The position numbers and the translations under genes were made by a program. Of a stretch of DNA of 64,000 bases, positions 38,375-50,759 are shown piece after piece. Under the pieces are notes generated by a model that saw nothing but the letters and a program-made list of their open reading frames with translations, was not told where the DNA came from and made no database searches. The number at the start of each line of letters is the position of its first letter. Position 1 is the first letter of the stretch. The DNA is from Paramecium sonneborni (lineage: Eukaryota; Ciliophora; Oligohymenophorea; Peniculida; Parameciidae), in contig CAJJDN010000160.1 in NCBI GenBank assembly GCA_905182985.1, positions 3,573 through 67,572 of the forward strand, given 5' to 3'.

Positions 38375-38505
38375 GCAATCATCGTATGTGTACTTGGATG
38401 ATATTTAATATCAGTCTAGGATAGGAATACGATGAAAATTAAGATCATACTCCAGCCTCGGGGAGCATTAATTAGCTCTTTGAACTCCATCGTATGGTTA
38501 CATTA
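38375..38505 (+). ncRNA. Candidate H/ACA-type snoRNA
   Basis: A GC-richer island within AT-rich intergenic DNA. The arm 38380-38387 (CATCGTAT) pairs exactly with 38427-38434 (ATACGATG) to close a first hairpin. A hinge follows with AAATTA at 38436-38441, fitting the H-box ANANNA. A second hairpin is closed by CATAC (38446-38450) with GTATG (38492-38496) and has an inner GAGC/GCTC stem; ACA lies at 38500-38502, three bases after the stem. This hairpin-hinge-hairpin-tail order is that of H/ACA guide RNAs for pseudouridylation. The guide target is not identified. The flanks (37995-38374) hold nothing else. Confidence 0.45.
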
Positions 38506-38560
38506 TAAATTTATATATATATATATCATTTTAAGTGATCTATCATATAACATAATTATT

Positions 38561-39285
38561 TCAATATTAACACTTAAATTCTTCAATTGGAATTTATTTA
38601 AATCTTTTTAAAATCTCTTCTTAGACTATTTCTATAGAATTATCTCCATTAATTTCAATTAATTGATTTAGATCTCTATAATGATCTATAATTTTTTATG
38701 TATCATTTTAAAATGTAATGAATCTTTTTTGTAAAGTTTATAAATTATCATCTGATCTTCCACTTGTTTTTGATCTCTCTTATATTCTTTCTATCATAGT
38801 TTACTAAAATATAAAAATTGAAAAATATACTTTTGAACAAATTATATGTATTACACTTTAAAAATTTATTTTGTGATCCATTAATTCAATCCAATTAATC
38901 ATATTTTCATAATTTCTAGGAAATCCATCTATTAAAAATGTGTCAGATTTATCGTTTTCAAAAATAGCTTTATCCAATAAACTAATTGTAACTTCACTCT
39001 AAACAATATCAAATAAAATGAATTACAGGAACTATTCTTCCATTATTAATACAATTCTCAATTGTAGTCTTATGTTGTGAACTATTACTAATCTGATAAA
39101 AATAGGTTCAATACTTACAGCATTTCTCAATAATTGTCCTGCAGATAGATGAATAAAATTGAGATTTTTACTTAACAATTCACATTGAGTACCTTTTCCA
39201 GATCCAGGTCCTTAAATTATATTTTATTATTACCTCCCAAAATAAAATATACAAAAGGTTTTCGTAGCATTGAAATTTTATTCAT
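38561..39285 (-). CDS. UMP-CMP kinase
   Basis: Transfers phosphate from ATP to UMP or CMP in pyrimidine nucleotide synthesis. 206 residues, the usual size of the short cytosolic form. P-loop GGPGSGKGTQ at residues 17-26; LSAGQLLRNA next (normally DLLR); then GRIVP, LIDGFPRN near 98, and the SGRSDDN block of the NMP-binding/LID region, followed by KRF.TF. The DFG(C)P-type Asp before 'TMIERI' is replaced by CSK, a small oddity. Four introns: 39211-39233 (23), 39093-39118 (26, CAG end), 38999-39026 (28) and 38804-38830 (27). Every splice restores the family alignment. The adenylate kinase family is the alternative, but SGRSDDN favours UMP-CMP kinase. Confidence 0.9.
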
Positions 39286-39360
39286 ATTATGACCAAAAAT
39301 ATAATTTAATTAGCATAACTTATATAGAAAAATGAATGATTATTCATTAATAATTGTAAA

Positions 39361-40056
39361 TCATTTAAATTTATGTATACATAGATATTTAGAGATCATT
39401 TTCACCTTATCTAAGTTTTATATTTATTCAAATGCCCAAACAAATATCATAGCAATCAATAAAATGAAGAAAACAAGGATTGAAAGAATATAAATGAATG
39501 GGAACATTATAAAAAAGGTTATAATGGCCAAAATATTTTAGAAAGTGGAGGACTAATATTTTTTTATTATTTTCAGCATTTTTTTAAAAAAGAAACTGAA
39601 AGCAAAGCAAGGAATTAATAAGGATATTAAAAAGGAAATTAGAAAGGCTGATGTTCCAAATTATTAATCCTTATTTGATTGACATATTTCACATAATTTA
39701 TTTTAGGAGAATAAATCCAATGGGTTTAAACAATTTATACAATATTAAACATTGCACAAACAGCAAATTTTTGATTCTTAATTTAAATTGTGATTATAGA
39801 TTTGACACTTCTAACATTTAAATCCTTAATGCATAAATAGCCAACAATGTTCACAGATATCATTTTCTAAAATATAGTAAATGTGATCTTCAGATAATTC
39901 AACTTATTAGATGTAGTGTTCTTCAAATTTTTTCATTAATTTTTGATAGTATTTGTGGATACTTTTGTCTACAAATTATTTAGGATAGGACAAAAGACCT
40001 TTGATTTTGAATCTATGAGTATTATTGCATATTCTACAATGCTTAATTTGAGACAT
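39361..40056 (-). CDS. Cys-rich zinc-ribbon-like protein with two TM segments
   Basis: 231 residues, no introns. It starts with HCRICNNTH, then a helical charged segment, then a dense set of Cys pairs (CEHC, CQKC, CCLC, CINC, CEIC) between residues 78 and 140 that suggests two or three zinc ribbons. Two strong hydrophobic segments follow at about 148-170 and 186-215. A paralog with the same plan lies at 41030-41656, with the cyclophilin gene between them. I infer a membrane-anchored zinc-binding protein of a ciliate-specific family; function unknown. Confidence 0.78.
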
Positions 40057-40338
40057 TAATTAAAGTAAATATATTATTCAATATATATATCTTATTAATA
40101 TATATAATAATAAAAATTTTTATAAATTATGTAGATAATTTGAGAATAAACAAATTATGAGTAGTCTCAAGAATATGATGAGAGGAATATTATTTTGAAT
40201 AGATAGAAGGATAGAATAATAATAATAAAATAATGAAATTAAAGAAACACATTATTTATGTTATTATAAATAATTTAAATTTTAGATACTTTATTAAAGG
40301 TAAATGAAATTTGTTTGTATAATGAATGTATTATATTT

Positions 40339-40908
40339 TCATAATGTTCCTGAATCAGCGATTTTGATTTAGGTCTTTGGTTATCCTTATTATGATGAAT
40401 CTAAAGTAGTTGATAATTAAGATGATTACTTTTTTTCAATAATTCTAATGTGGGCCATCCATCAACAACTTCTCCGAATACTACATGCTTGTTATCTAAC
40501 CAAGGGCATGGAACAAATGTGATAAAGAATTATGATCCATTTGTATTTGGACCTGCATTAGCCATTGATAAAAGTCCTGGTTTAGTGTGTTTGATTTTAA
40601 AGTTTTCATCCTAATGTTAAAAACTAAATGTTTACAGGAAACTTTTCTCCGTAAATGGATCTTCCTCCTGTTCCATTTTACTTAGTGAAATCACCACCTT
40701 GGGCCATGAAATCTGTAATAACTCTATGGAATGGAGATCCCTTATATCCTTCTCCAGGTTCTGTGAATTTTAGATATAAATATGTACTATTTAATGCAAG
40801 TTATCTGAAATTAGCAGCTGTCTTTGGAACAACATCATCATATAACCTGAATACTATTCTTTAGGGTTATTATCCACCAAAGGAGATATCAAAGAACACG
40901 TTTGCCAT
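40339..40908 (-). CDS. Cyclophilin-type peptidyl-prolyl isomerase
   Basis: Catalyses cis-trans isomerisation of Xaa-Pro bonds. 162 residues, a single-domain cytosolic type. [12 protein letters not shown] start, VPKTAANFR, then [16 protein letters not shown] with the catalytic Arg, GPNTNGSQFFIT, and [12 protein letters not shown] (the cyclosporin-contact Trp and His), ending KIADSGTL. Introns at 40761-40787 (27), 40611-40635 (25) and 40401-40429 (29). The first intron has a length divisible by three and contains no stop, so retention would be silent; splicing gives the better match. The third is needed for the conserved C-terminus. Confidence 0.95.
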
Positions 40909-41029
40909 AATTATTTATATAATTTAATTCAAAATATTCCCTCCAATTATAAATATGTAAGGGTGCTATATATTATAATTAATTTATCAATTATAATAGT
41001 AATTAGATTATTTTATTATCATCATATTT

Positions 41030-41656
41030 TCATCTTAAATTTTTTATTATTGCTTTAAATCCAGTAATAAAAAGTTCAATTAAAGCATAAGGAAACATTA
41101 TTGGAAATAATAGTATAAATAAAAAAAATGTTCTTAGAACACTTTTCTTACAAAATTTATACTGATGAACAGGATCAAAAAATTTTGTTAAAAGATAGGT
41201 AAAAGCTAAGTAAGGTAAAAATAGTCCTATTATTATTATCATAACTATGTATGCTATTTTATATTAAATTATTTCTTATTTTTAACAAGAATAACAAACA
41301 GATTAATTACAATGAAATAAATCTAATTGTTATCCACAATGACAACATAGATTTGTGTTGCAAAATTGACATCTATTTTACTTTTCATTTTATAAAAAAT
41401 TAAGTATTTTACATTTCCTACATGTAAATCTATATTACATTAATTACCAGCAATATTCGCAAATATTTTACTCATTATCTAACAATAGAAAGTTATCTTA
41501 AAAAATTAATTTATTGTTATTTAGTGCTATCAATTTCAATACAATTTAAGAAATGTAAAAATTTTAGTATGATTGTTTAAATTCTTAAGGAAATAAGAAT
41601 AGCCCCTTTTTAGTTTTTCCTTTATGTTTTTCACATAAAGAACAACAGTCTAGCAT
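41030..41656 (-). CDS. Cys-rich zinc-ribbon-like protein with two TM segments
   Basis: 208 residues, no introns. Start MLDCCSLCEKH, then a helical stretch, then CEYCWQ, CRKC, CQFC, CCHC and CYSC pairs between residues about 72 and 125, followed by two long hydrophobic segments (about 132-155 and 175-200) and a short basic tail. It parallels the gene at 39361-40056 in Cys spacing (both have CExCW then CxKC) and topology, so the two are paralogs. The start is the first ATG in frame. Confidence 0.78.
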
Positions 41657-41859
41657 AAATATAAAATTTATTATAAAATGTTAACTACATATGATGTAAT
41701 TTAAAAATTCATTATCATAATCATATTTAATAAGATAAATATAAAAGAATAAAGTAATTTAAATATTCATTTTTATTTATTACATTTAATGAAACAAAAT
41801 GAATTTACAATTTATAAGAAGTCTCAAAGAATAATATATAAAATAGATTTCATATACAA

Positions 41860-44186
41860 TCATTAAGATAAAATTTCAATTTCAATTCCTTATTTAGATG
41901 GAATTTGATTTAATTATACACATTAGAGCTTTCTTGTAGAACTTTAGATAGTATTAAAATTCTTAAATCTATTTTCAGCTAAACTTTATGGTGATCTGAT
42001 AAATAAATCATCTTTTCTTTATCCATTTAGAGTGATGCAATCAATATCTTAAATATTTTCACCTGCTTCCTCAATATCATTTGAAGAACAATGTTTAAAT
42101 GTTTTATTTTTAAGAATATTAGTAGCTACTCTCCTTTTTTTATTATATCTTAATTATCTAGACAGTTTTTCAATTTCAACAAGAGAATTGAAACTGTATT
42201 ATATAGTAGGTTCTACTAATTCTAAAAGACGTTAATTCATGATTTTTTCTGATTCATCTTATACATCTGCAAATACTAAACTTTCATATGCTTCATAGAG
42301 TTTTATTAACTTTTTTTCAGTGTTAAATTTTTATCTTGGACCAAGTAAAGATTTAGAAGACAGAGTTAATCTTAGAGCATTTTCTCTTTTGTTTTTAAGT
42401 TCAGTGTGAATTAAACTATGATCATATTTACCTTGATTGATTTTTTCTTTAACACAAACAACAGGTTTCTATAAATAATTAAATACTTTTCTTTAAGTTT
42501 TATTAAATAATACGTGTTTGATTTTTTCAATTTCTTATAATTTTCTCATAATAACCAAAATATCCATATCTCTTAAAATCATTTTTCTTGATTTTTCAAA
42601 TAGTTAAGATTAATAATTGATAGTTGTATTTTTTTTAAATGAACCAGAGAGTTATTTGGCAATAAAATGAACTCCAAAAGAAAGTTTTTTTTTACTATCT
42701 AAAATTAATTATATAATAAGATTTAGGAATTTTTTTTTGTCTTATTCTAAATAGAATGCTTGATTGCTTTCATGAGAATAATCAACACATTTTTCAGATT
42801 CTAAATGTTCATTTTATAATTCTTATTTAAGCATAACTGAATTTGCTAATTCATCTTCAATTTTATCATTTTGTAAAACAGATTGATTAGCAAATTTTAA
42901 TGCACCTGCTAATCTTGTAATAGTAATAACTCTTTAAGCACTAGATTTAAATTTAGATACAATATCTTCAATAGATTTAAGAGATTCAAAGATTTTATTT
43001 ACTAAAGATTAAAATGAGAATACCATTTCTCCTTTTTTTTTCTCAGGCATATCAAATTGATATAAAGAATTAGCTAATTTAATTTACAATCCTGCTTAAT
43101 TATATCTCAAGATAAAATATCCAAGAACAGTTGCAAGAAATTAAGTAATTCCTCCTACATATGAAAACAATTCATCAAATCTATAATATAGTTTATAATA
43201 ATGTGTTTCTGATTAGGATAATCTTATAAAGAAAGAAGCTACTTTCGTTATGTTTGAAGTAAAAACGGAAGATGCTTATAATTTATAATCCATAATTGAA
43301 AATAGCGATTGCTATTCCAAATCTTTAATACCAGGAATGACTGATTTTTCAATTGAGAGGGATTACTATTCTAAAAAAACATCAGTCTTTGTTTCTTATC
43401 CTATTTTGGCCTGAATGTAATAATCAGAATATATATAAGAGATGTAATTATTTTCCAAATTTAAATTAGGAACTCGATTTAGCATCAAAGTGTTAATTTT
43501 GAAACTGTTATTAAAATACCCCAATTCTTGGAATTACTAGATTTCAGCAGGGGTATAACATTCTTCAGATGAACAAATTATTACCGATATTTTACCATAT
43601 TAAAATATATTGGATTTGTATGTCCCTTATATGCTAAGATTGTAATTTAGAGGAAGACAATAATAATTCTCTAATTGATCTTTAAGTAATTTCTAATGAT
43701 GTAATGAAATTTATACATTGTAAGTATTTTTTTCATCAAACTCAACAAAGTGAGAAATAGTACATTTTTCTAAATTGTGTGTTGATGTTTCTGTCTTAGT
43801 CATAATACCATTATCATCCATCATTTACAAGTGAGATGTAAAAATGAAATTAAGAAGTCGTTTGGTTCCATTTGTAATTTGATTTTCTGCTTGGAAAGCT
43901 ATCATAAAATCATTTAATTAGAGTTAAGTGTTTGGAGGATCAACATTAAGTACTTAATCAGAAGAGATCTTATTAAATTCATATAATAATAACATACAAT
44001 GAATGTTTATTTTTTTATTAGACCTATTGCTCCTTGTATAAAGATAATAGTTAAGATTAAGACAAGTAAAATTGTACAGAAACCTCCAAAAGGTGATTAA
44101 TGTGTCTCTCTTTTTCTAAAGTTTAGCTTTACTTCGGCACCAAATCTATCGAAATATGAAACTTGAGTTAAGAATTTTTATAGCAT
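41860..44186 (-). CDS. Two-TM ciliate protein family member, long tail
   Basis: 765 residues, one intron (43969-43997, 29 nt, AAG end). A short cytosolic N-terminus with [13 protein letters not shown] precedes the first TM (residues about 33-52). A large ectodomain with few Cys and several N-glycosylation sites follows, then a second TM within [18 protein letters not shown] near 345-370, then about 390 residues of charged, partly coiled-coil cytosolic tail. It shares plan and sequence blocks with the gene at 29059-30896, including LANSLYQF after the second TM. Function unknown; topology suggests a surface or organelle receptor-like protein. Confidence 0.8.
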
Positions 44187-44384
44187 AATTATTTATTTAA
44201 TTAAGATTGCCTATTATTTTCTAAGTTTTGTTTTAAATTTATGTTTAAATATAATAATCATTTTAAATATATATAAGGTTGTACCATTTAAAAAAATAAT
44301 AAATTATATAGGATAGATTAGTTAATTATTATGTATTTATAATATGTTGTTTATTAATTAAAATTAATTAGCTTGCGTCATTCA

Positions 44385-45646
<1,262 letters not shown>

Positions 45647-45936
45647 TTTTGTTTATTTTTTGTCAATTTTATAATGTTATATTAGTTATACTATCTTCTA
45701 TTCTAAAATGTCATTATGTTTAAATTTAAATTAGAATGCAAAAATAAATTTAAAAATGAAATCTCAATTGAATTACTATTTCTCTAATAGAATTAGGATC
45801 TAAGATTTGAGGAATTAAAAAAAAATGAGAAATATTTTTTTTGAGATTTATTTTTATAAAAGTAGAAAAAATAATTTAAATTAAAGATTTTTGTTTATAA
45901 TGATCGATTTGAATATTTTAATTAAATCTACATTAT
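45647..45936 (+). pseudogene. Coding-like fragment downstream of the kinase
   Basis: A frame from an ATG near 45718 is open for about 42 codons (Lys/Glu/Phe-rich) and ends at TGA. A similar run follows in the same frame after the stop and enters the duplicated block. This may be the start of the eroded gene whose remains continue to about 46780. Confidence 0.25.
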
Positions 45937-46099
45937 CAAATGATTGAAGAATGAACATTTTATACCTCTTGGTAAACATTTAATTTAAGATATATCATAT
46001 AATATCATAGAGATTAGGTCAAAGTTAGAAAAAAATGTCAAAATTATATTATTCAATCATTTACGATATTTTTTATAACTAAAATAATGATAACATTGT

Positions 46100-46780
46100 A
46101 AATTGTATCAAATCAATAGATTACCTCAACCTTTTTTGGATAAAGATCATTATAAGATTAAATCTCCTCTTTCTAAAAATTTAAATATGATTTGAAATAT
46201 TTCTAAAAACACTCATTGATTGTCTGATTAATTTTCTCTTGGAGGTAAACAAAATATATTTTTTTCTTTGGAATTGATCCAATTAAAATCGAATGTTGAT
46301 TTGATAAATGTAATCAATTAAGAAGTAGTCTTATTTTTTCTTGAGTAATTAGATAATTTCTTTAATACTTTCTATTTATATTTAGATCTCCAATTTTTAG
46401 AAATGATCACTTAAACTTGAGTATATGAATATGATTAGTAAATATCATTTATAAAAATTCATTTAAATTAGAATTCTATTTTTATTCTTAGATAAATATT
46501 AAAGATAATGAAATATGTCCAAAACTATTTGAAACACTTTCTTTTTTTCATTATTAATATATATATTTTCTTCTTGAATTTTTAATTAACTATTTCTATT
46601 ACTTAGAACCTTAGATATAAGACTATAAAATAATTATAAAAATATATTAAATACTTTTTGTTGTTATTAAAATTATATTATCAAGAAACTTTAAAGATCT
46701 TTGGAGATTAAAATAAATGATATCTAAAATATATTTATTGAGTGATATAAATTAATTTAGGAACTGTTTTGTAGCTATAT
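46100..46780 (+). pseudogene. Eroded gene with in-frame stops
   Basis: One plus-strand frame carries protein-like runs (PQPFLDKDHYKIKSPLSK near 46130; LELIQLKSNVDLINVINQE near 46290) separated by three or four TGA codons with no removable introns. An identical sequence lies at about 47236-47916 in the duplicate copy. No family recognised. Confidence 0.4.
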
Positions 46781-47027
46781 ATTATATAATCTAATGTATA
46801 AAATTATTGAATCTAAATTATAATGCATTTTTTGAAATGTATAAATAAATGAATATTATGAAAGAAATGAGTTTTTATGAATAGTTTATTGTTCCATGTA
46901 TATTTGTATTTGATTTTAAGATATATAAAAATTATATTTGTTTTAATGATTAAATAAAATAATGTTATAAACAATATAAGCTATATTCGGACTCTTTGTG
47001 TTGCTAAAGATTTTCTATTATTTTATA

Positions 47028-47071
47028 ATGCTTTTTTTAAAGTGCTTTGGTATAGTAAAATGGGAAGATGA
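47028..47071 (+). pseudogene. Truncated duplicate of the 48164 gene start
   Basis: The first 14 codons of the gene at 48164-48637, cut at the N. It belongs to the probable contig overlap and is not a separate gene. Confidence 0.85.
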
Positions 47072-47072
47072 N
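47072..47072. other. Single-N contig join
   Basis: Lone N exactly between the two identical 1,135-bp blocks, as at 8732. Confidence 0.9.
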
Positions 47073-48207
47073 CAAATGATTGAAGAATGAACATTTTATA
47101 CCTCTTGGTAAACATTTAATTTAAGATATATCATATAATATCATAGAGATTAGGTCAAAGTTAGAAAAAAATGTCAAAATTATATTATTCAATCATTTAC
47201 GATATTTTTTATAACTAAAATAATGATAACATTGTAAATTGTATCAAATCAATAGATTACCTCAACCTTTTTTGGATAAAGATCATTATAAGATTAAATC
47301 TCCTCTTTCTAAAAATTTAAATATGATTTGAAATATTTCTAAAAACACTCATTGATTGTCTGATTAATTTTCTCTTGGAGGTAAACAAAATATATTTTTT
47401 TCTTTGGAATTGATCCAATTAAAATCGAATGTTGATTTGATAAATGTAATCAATTAAGAAGTAGTCTTATTTTTTCTTGAGTAATTAGATAATTTCTTTA
47501 ATACTTTCTATTTATATTTAGATCTCCAATTTTTAGAAATGATCACTTAAACTTGAGTATATGAATATGATTAGTAAATATCATTTATAAAAATTCATTT
47601 AAATTAGAATTCTATTTTTATTCTTAGATAAATATTAAAGATAATGAAATATGTCCAAAACTATTTGAAACACTTTCTTTTTTTCATTATTAATATATAT
47701 ATTTTCTTCTTGAATTTTTAATTAACTATTTCTATTACTTAGAACCTTAGATATAAGACTATAAAATAATTATAAAAATATATTAAATACTTTTTGTTGT
47801 TATTAAAATTATATTATCAAGAAACTTTAAAGATCTTTGGAGATTAAAATAAATGATATCTAAAATATATTTATTGAGTGATATAAATTAATTTAGGAAC
47901 TGTTTTGTAGCTATATATTATATAATCTAATGTATAAAATTATTGAATCTAAATTATAATGCATTTTTTGAAATGTATAAATAAATGAATATTATGAAAG
48001 AAATGAGTTTTTATGAATAGTTTATTGTTCCATGTATATTTGTATTTGATTTTAAGATATATAAAAATTATATTTGTTTTAATGATTAAATAAAATAATG
48101 TTATAAACAATATAAGCTATATTCGGACTCTTTGTGTTGCTAAAGATTTTCTATTATTTTATAATGCTTTTTTTAAAGTGCTTTGGTATAGTAAAATGGG
48201 AAGATGA
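47073..48207. repeat. Second copy of the exact 1,135-bp duplication
   Basis: Matches 45937-47071 and continues without a break into unique sequence, so it is the better copy. It contains the second image of the eroded gene and the true start of the coiled-coil gene at 48164. Confidence 0.9.
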
Positions 48208-48637
48208 GACACCACAAGAATAAAGTTAGTTATAACAATAGGAAGCATAAAATACATTAATAGCTCAAAATTAGTAATAAGAGATTTAAGGGAAGAAAGA
48301 GAATGAAAAAACAAAGAAGAATAAATCAAGTAAACAAAAAAAGTAGGAAAAGGCACAAAAAAATAAGTAGGAAAAAAAGGATGAGGGAATAAAGAAAAAA
48401 TAAGATGAATAATAATAAATGGTTAGTTAAAAATAAATTGTTACTTAATAATAAATAGAGTTTCACAGATTGGAAATGCAACGATTGTAGGATTTAAAAA
48501 GAATAGAGGAAACCTTACGTCAAGAATAAAAAAAGGAAATTGAAAGATAAGTTTAATTAAAACTTGAAGAATTGACTAATAAGTTGTAAAATAAGTAGCC
48601 AGCAAAAAAGCAATAATAAAAAAAAAGTAAAAGATGA
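48164..48637 (+). CDS. Small Lys/Gln/Glu-rich coiled-coil protein
   Basis: 157 residues, intronless. The N-terminus (MLFLKCFGIVKWED) is short and hydrophobic. The rest is almost entirely Gln, Lys and Glu with a Lys-rich stretch at about 45-80 and a heptad-patterned helix at about 95-145. Many of the Gln codons are TAA/TAG, so the standard code shows nothing. No family can be named; a structural or nucleic-acid-binding role is possible. Confidence 0.6.
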
Positions 48638-48716
48638 GATTATATGTGTATATGATATAGAATTTCAAAGATGTGTTAATTGATTGAAAATTGGTATTTT
48701 TGGTTTAAAACAATAA

Positions 48717-49696
48717 TCATAGCAAATTATAAATCAAGGCTTTGATTTCATTTCTTGATAAGAATTCATCAAAAATCATTTTTTTATGAATGTCATTGAA
48801 TTCAATATCTGAGAAAATGAAATCTTATTGATTTAATACTTCTTGTTATTTATGAAATTGTTTCAACGATTAAATAGGTTTAAGTAATTGTCTAGGATTT
48901 TTACTAAGCTGTTAGACTTTTTAAATTTCAGTATTGAGTTTATGTTATTTGACTTTTTAGACACATTCCTATAGAGTAAATTGGATAAGAATACCAGAAA
49001 TATTTTTTCGATTTAATTTTCTTCAAAAGCAGAATCAGATTTGACTTATTCAATATTTTCATATATCTTTTTAGTTTTAAGTAATTCTTGTTCAGCTTTT
49101 TAATATTATTCATTGACTCCTTCTATATCCATTCCTTATAATTCTGGTTATCTAAAAGTGGATTCATGACTAAAATAATCTTGATTAACAGTATTGGTTT
49201 AGATGGATTCTAATTACTTTTTAAGTTATTAATTAGTAATTTTTGCACTCATTAATTAAGTATCTAAAAATTATATTTCTGATATTAGATCTTTAGTAGT
49301 TGTCATAACTTTGCTAAGACTGTTTTTATATTCAATACATTTATTAGAGAATTCCATAGATGATTATAATATTTTTTATCTTTCTTCTTCAATTTCTTAT
49401 CTTTTTTCTTTTAATTTCCTTTGTACTTAATCTTCTGTAGTTTCATTAGTCAATTAAATTACTTATGCTTATGCTTCATCAATTTATTATTTAATATTGC
49501 CTCTCAATTCATCTTCTTTGGTTTTAAATATTCTTCCAATAGTTTCATTCATTTTATCAAGTAACTTATTAATACTTTAATGATGTTCAATTATCTATTA
49601 TTTAGTTTGAGTTTAAGGAATTTTGACTCTTTCTGTAAATTTAGAATCAGGAGTGAGAGCAATTTATTATTAACTTGTATTGTCATTAAAAAACAT
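48717..49696 (-). CDS. Coiled-coil protein
   Basis: 317 residues with one intron (48969-48994, 26 nt). It starts MFFNDNTSQQQIALTPDSKF; coiled coil runs from about residue 30 to 240, with a short polar gap near 165-180, then a mixed C-terminus ending FLSRNEIKALIYNLL. The intron is needed to pass a TGA. It converges with the small coiled-coil gene at 48164 (80 bp apart) and diverges from the CXC gene at 49936. No family is recognised. Confidence 0.72.
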
Positions 49697-49734
49697 AAGA
49701 AAATAAATAATCAATTAGATTAATACATTCAAAT

Positions 49735-49815
49735 AATTTATATTAATTTATATTAATTTATATTATATATATATTAATATATTAATATTAATATATATAT
49801 AATATAAATTTATAT
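49735..49815. promoter_or_regulatory. Pure A/T, partly palindromic tract between divergent genes
   Basis: About 80 bp composed only of A and T, with direct repeats of ATTTATATTA and nested TATA/ATAT palindromes, midway between the divergent genes at 49696 and 49936. It probably includes the shared promoter region, but no defined element can be named. Confidence 0.35.
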
Positions 49816-49935
49816 TGCCAATCATTAGAACATATATATAGATTTATAACAATTTGATCAGGGATCTTAAATTAGAGACTATATAAACGAGATTGGATCC
49901 ACAAAAACTTGAGAAATATTAATATTAAAGAAAGA

Positions 49936-50688
49936 ATGAATCCATTAATGAGATATTATAGTGAATCAGATTGTGAAGCAATAGATAATTCAAATTAAGT
50001 TTCATTTGGATTAATGATGGATGAAAAGAATAATATGAATAGGTAAACAATAAAATAATAATATAGTTTGAAATCAATTGATAATTAATTTGAATAGATA
50101 AGTGTTCATAATTCCGTATAATTATCTACATAATGTTCATCTTCTGGCGAAAGAATGTAGAAAAGTGATATGGAAGATATTTAAGAGGATTTAAGATGTT
50201 CTGAGATAGAACATATTGATTAATAATCTTTATAATCATAGATAAAATGTTAATGTAGTAAATCATAATGTCAGTAAAGTTATTGTGAATGTTTTGCAAG
50301 GGGAAAGATTTGTAGTAAATATTGTGGATGCCAAAATTGTTAGAACAAATAAACGAATAAGAAATTAGAGAAAATAAAAAAGAGATTAATAAAACAAAAA
50401 AGAAATAAATAAAGAACATCAAGATATCTAAAAGGATGTACTTGTGGAAAATCTAAATGTTAAAATAATTTTTGTAGTTGTCATTAAGATGGAAAATATT
50501 GTAATTCTGGATGTAAATGTGTGGATTGTAAAAACTTATACACTTTCTAATTAAAGATATTCAAATCTATTGAATAGATTGAATCAAATTAAATAGAATC
50601 AAACAATATTGTATAATTTATAATTGGATCTGAAAATAGTTATCAATTTGAGGTTTTTAATAGTTTGTTAAAATAAAGAGAAATTTGA
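49936..50688 (+). CDS. CXC (tesmin/TSO1-like, CRC) domain protein
   Basis: 250 residues, intronless. Two CXC motifs flank a basic linker, the CRC arrangement of LIN54, tesmin and plant TSO1, which bind DNA at cell-cycle gene promoters. The first, near residues 104-140, reads KCQCSKSQC... then CECFARGKICSKYCGC; the second, near 170-205, reads GCTCGKSKC... then CSCHQDGKYCNSGCKC. The linker carries the usual Arg/Lys helix. The N-terminus is Ser/Asn/Gln-rich. I infer a nuclear DNA-binding regulator. The ATG at 49936 is the first in frame. Confidence 0.88.
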
Positions 50689-50759
50689 AGTTTTAAATTA
50701 TATATCCATACATATATATATATATATTTTATAATAATTTAGTTCAACAATAAATAAGA

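Larger units (their letters stand above)
45937..47071. repeat. First copy of an exact 1,135-bp duplication (likely assembly artifact)
   Basis: Repeated at 47073-48207 with an offset of 1,136. The compared stretches are identical and the copies meet at a single N (47072). The second copy continues into an intact gene, while this one stops 44 bp into it. The same pattern occurs at 7594-9870, so unmerged contig overlap is the simplest explanation. Confidence 0.9.

Noticed and set aside
38375..38505. Spliceosomal snRNA or SRP RNA
   Set aside because: No Sm site, U-snRNA core motif or SRP helix 8 motif could be found on either strand; the hairpin-hinge-hairpin-ACA order fits an H/ACA RNA better.
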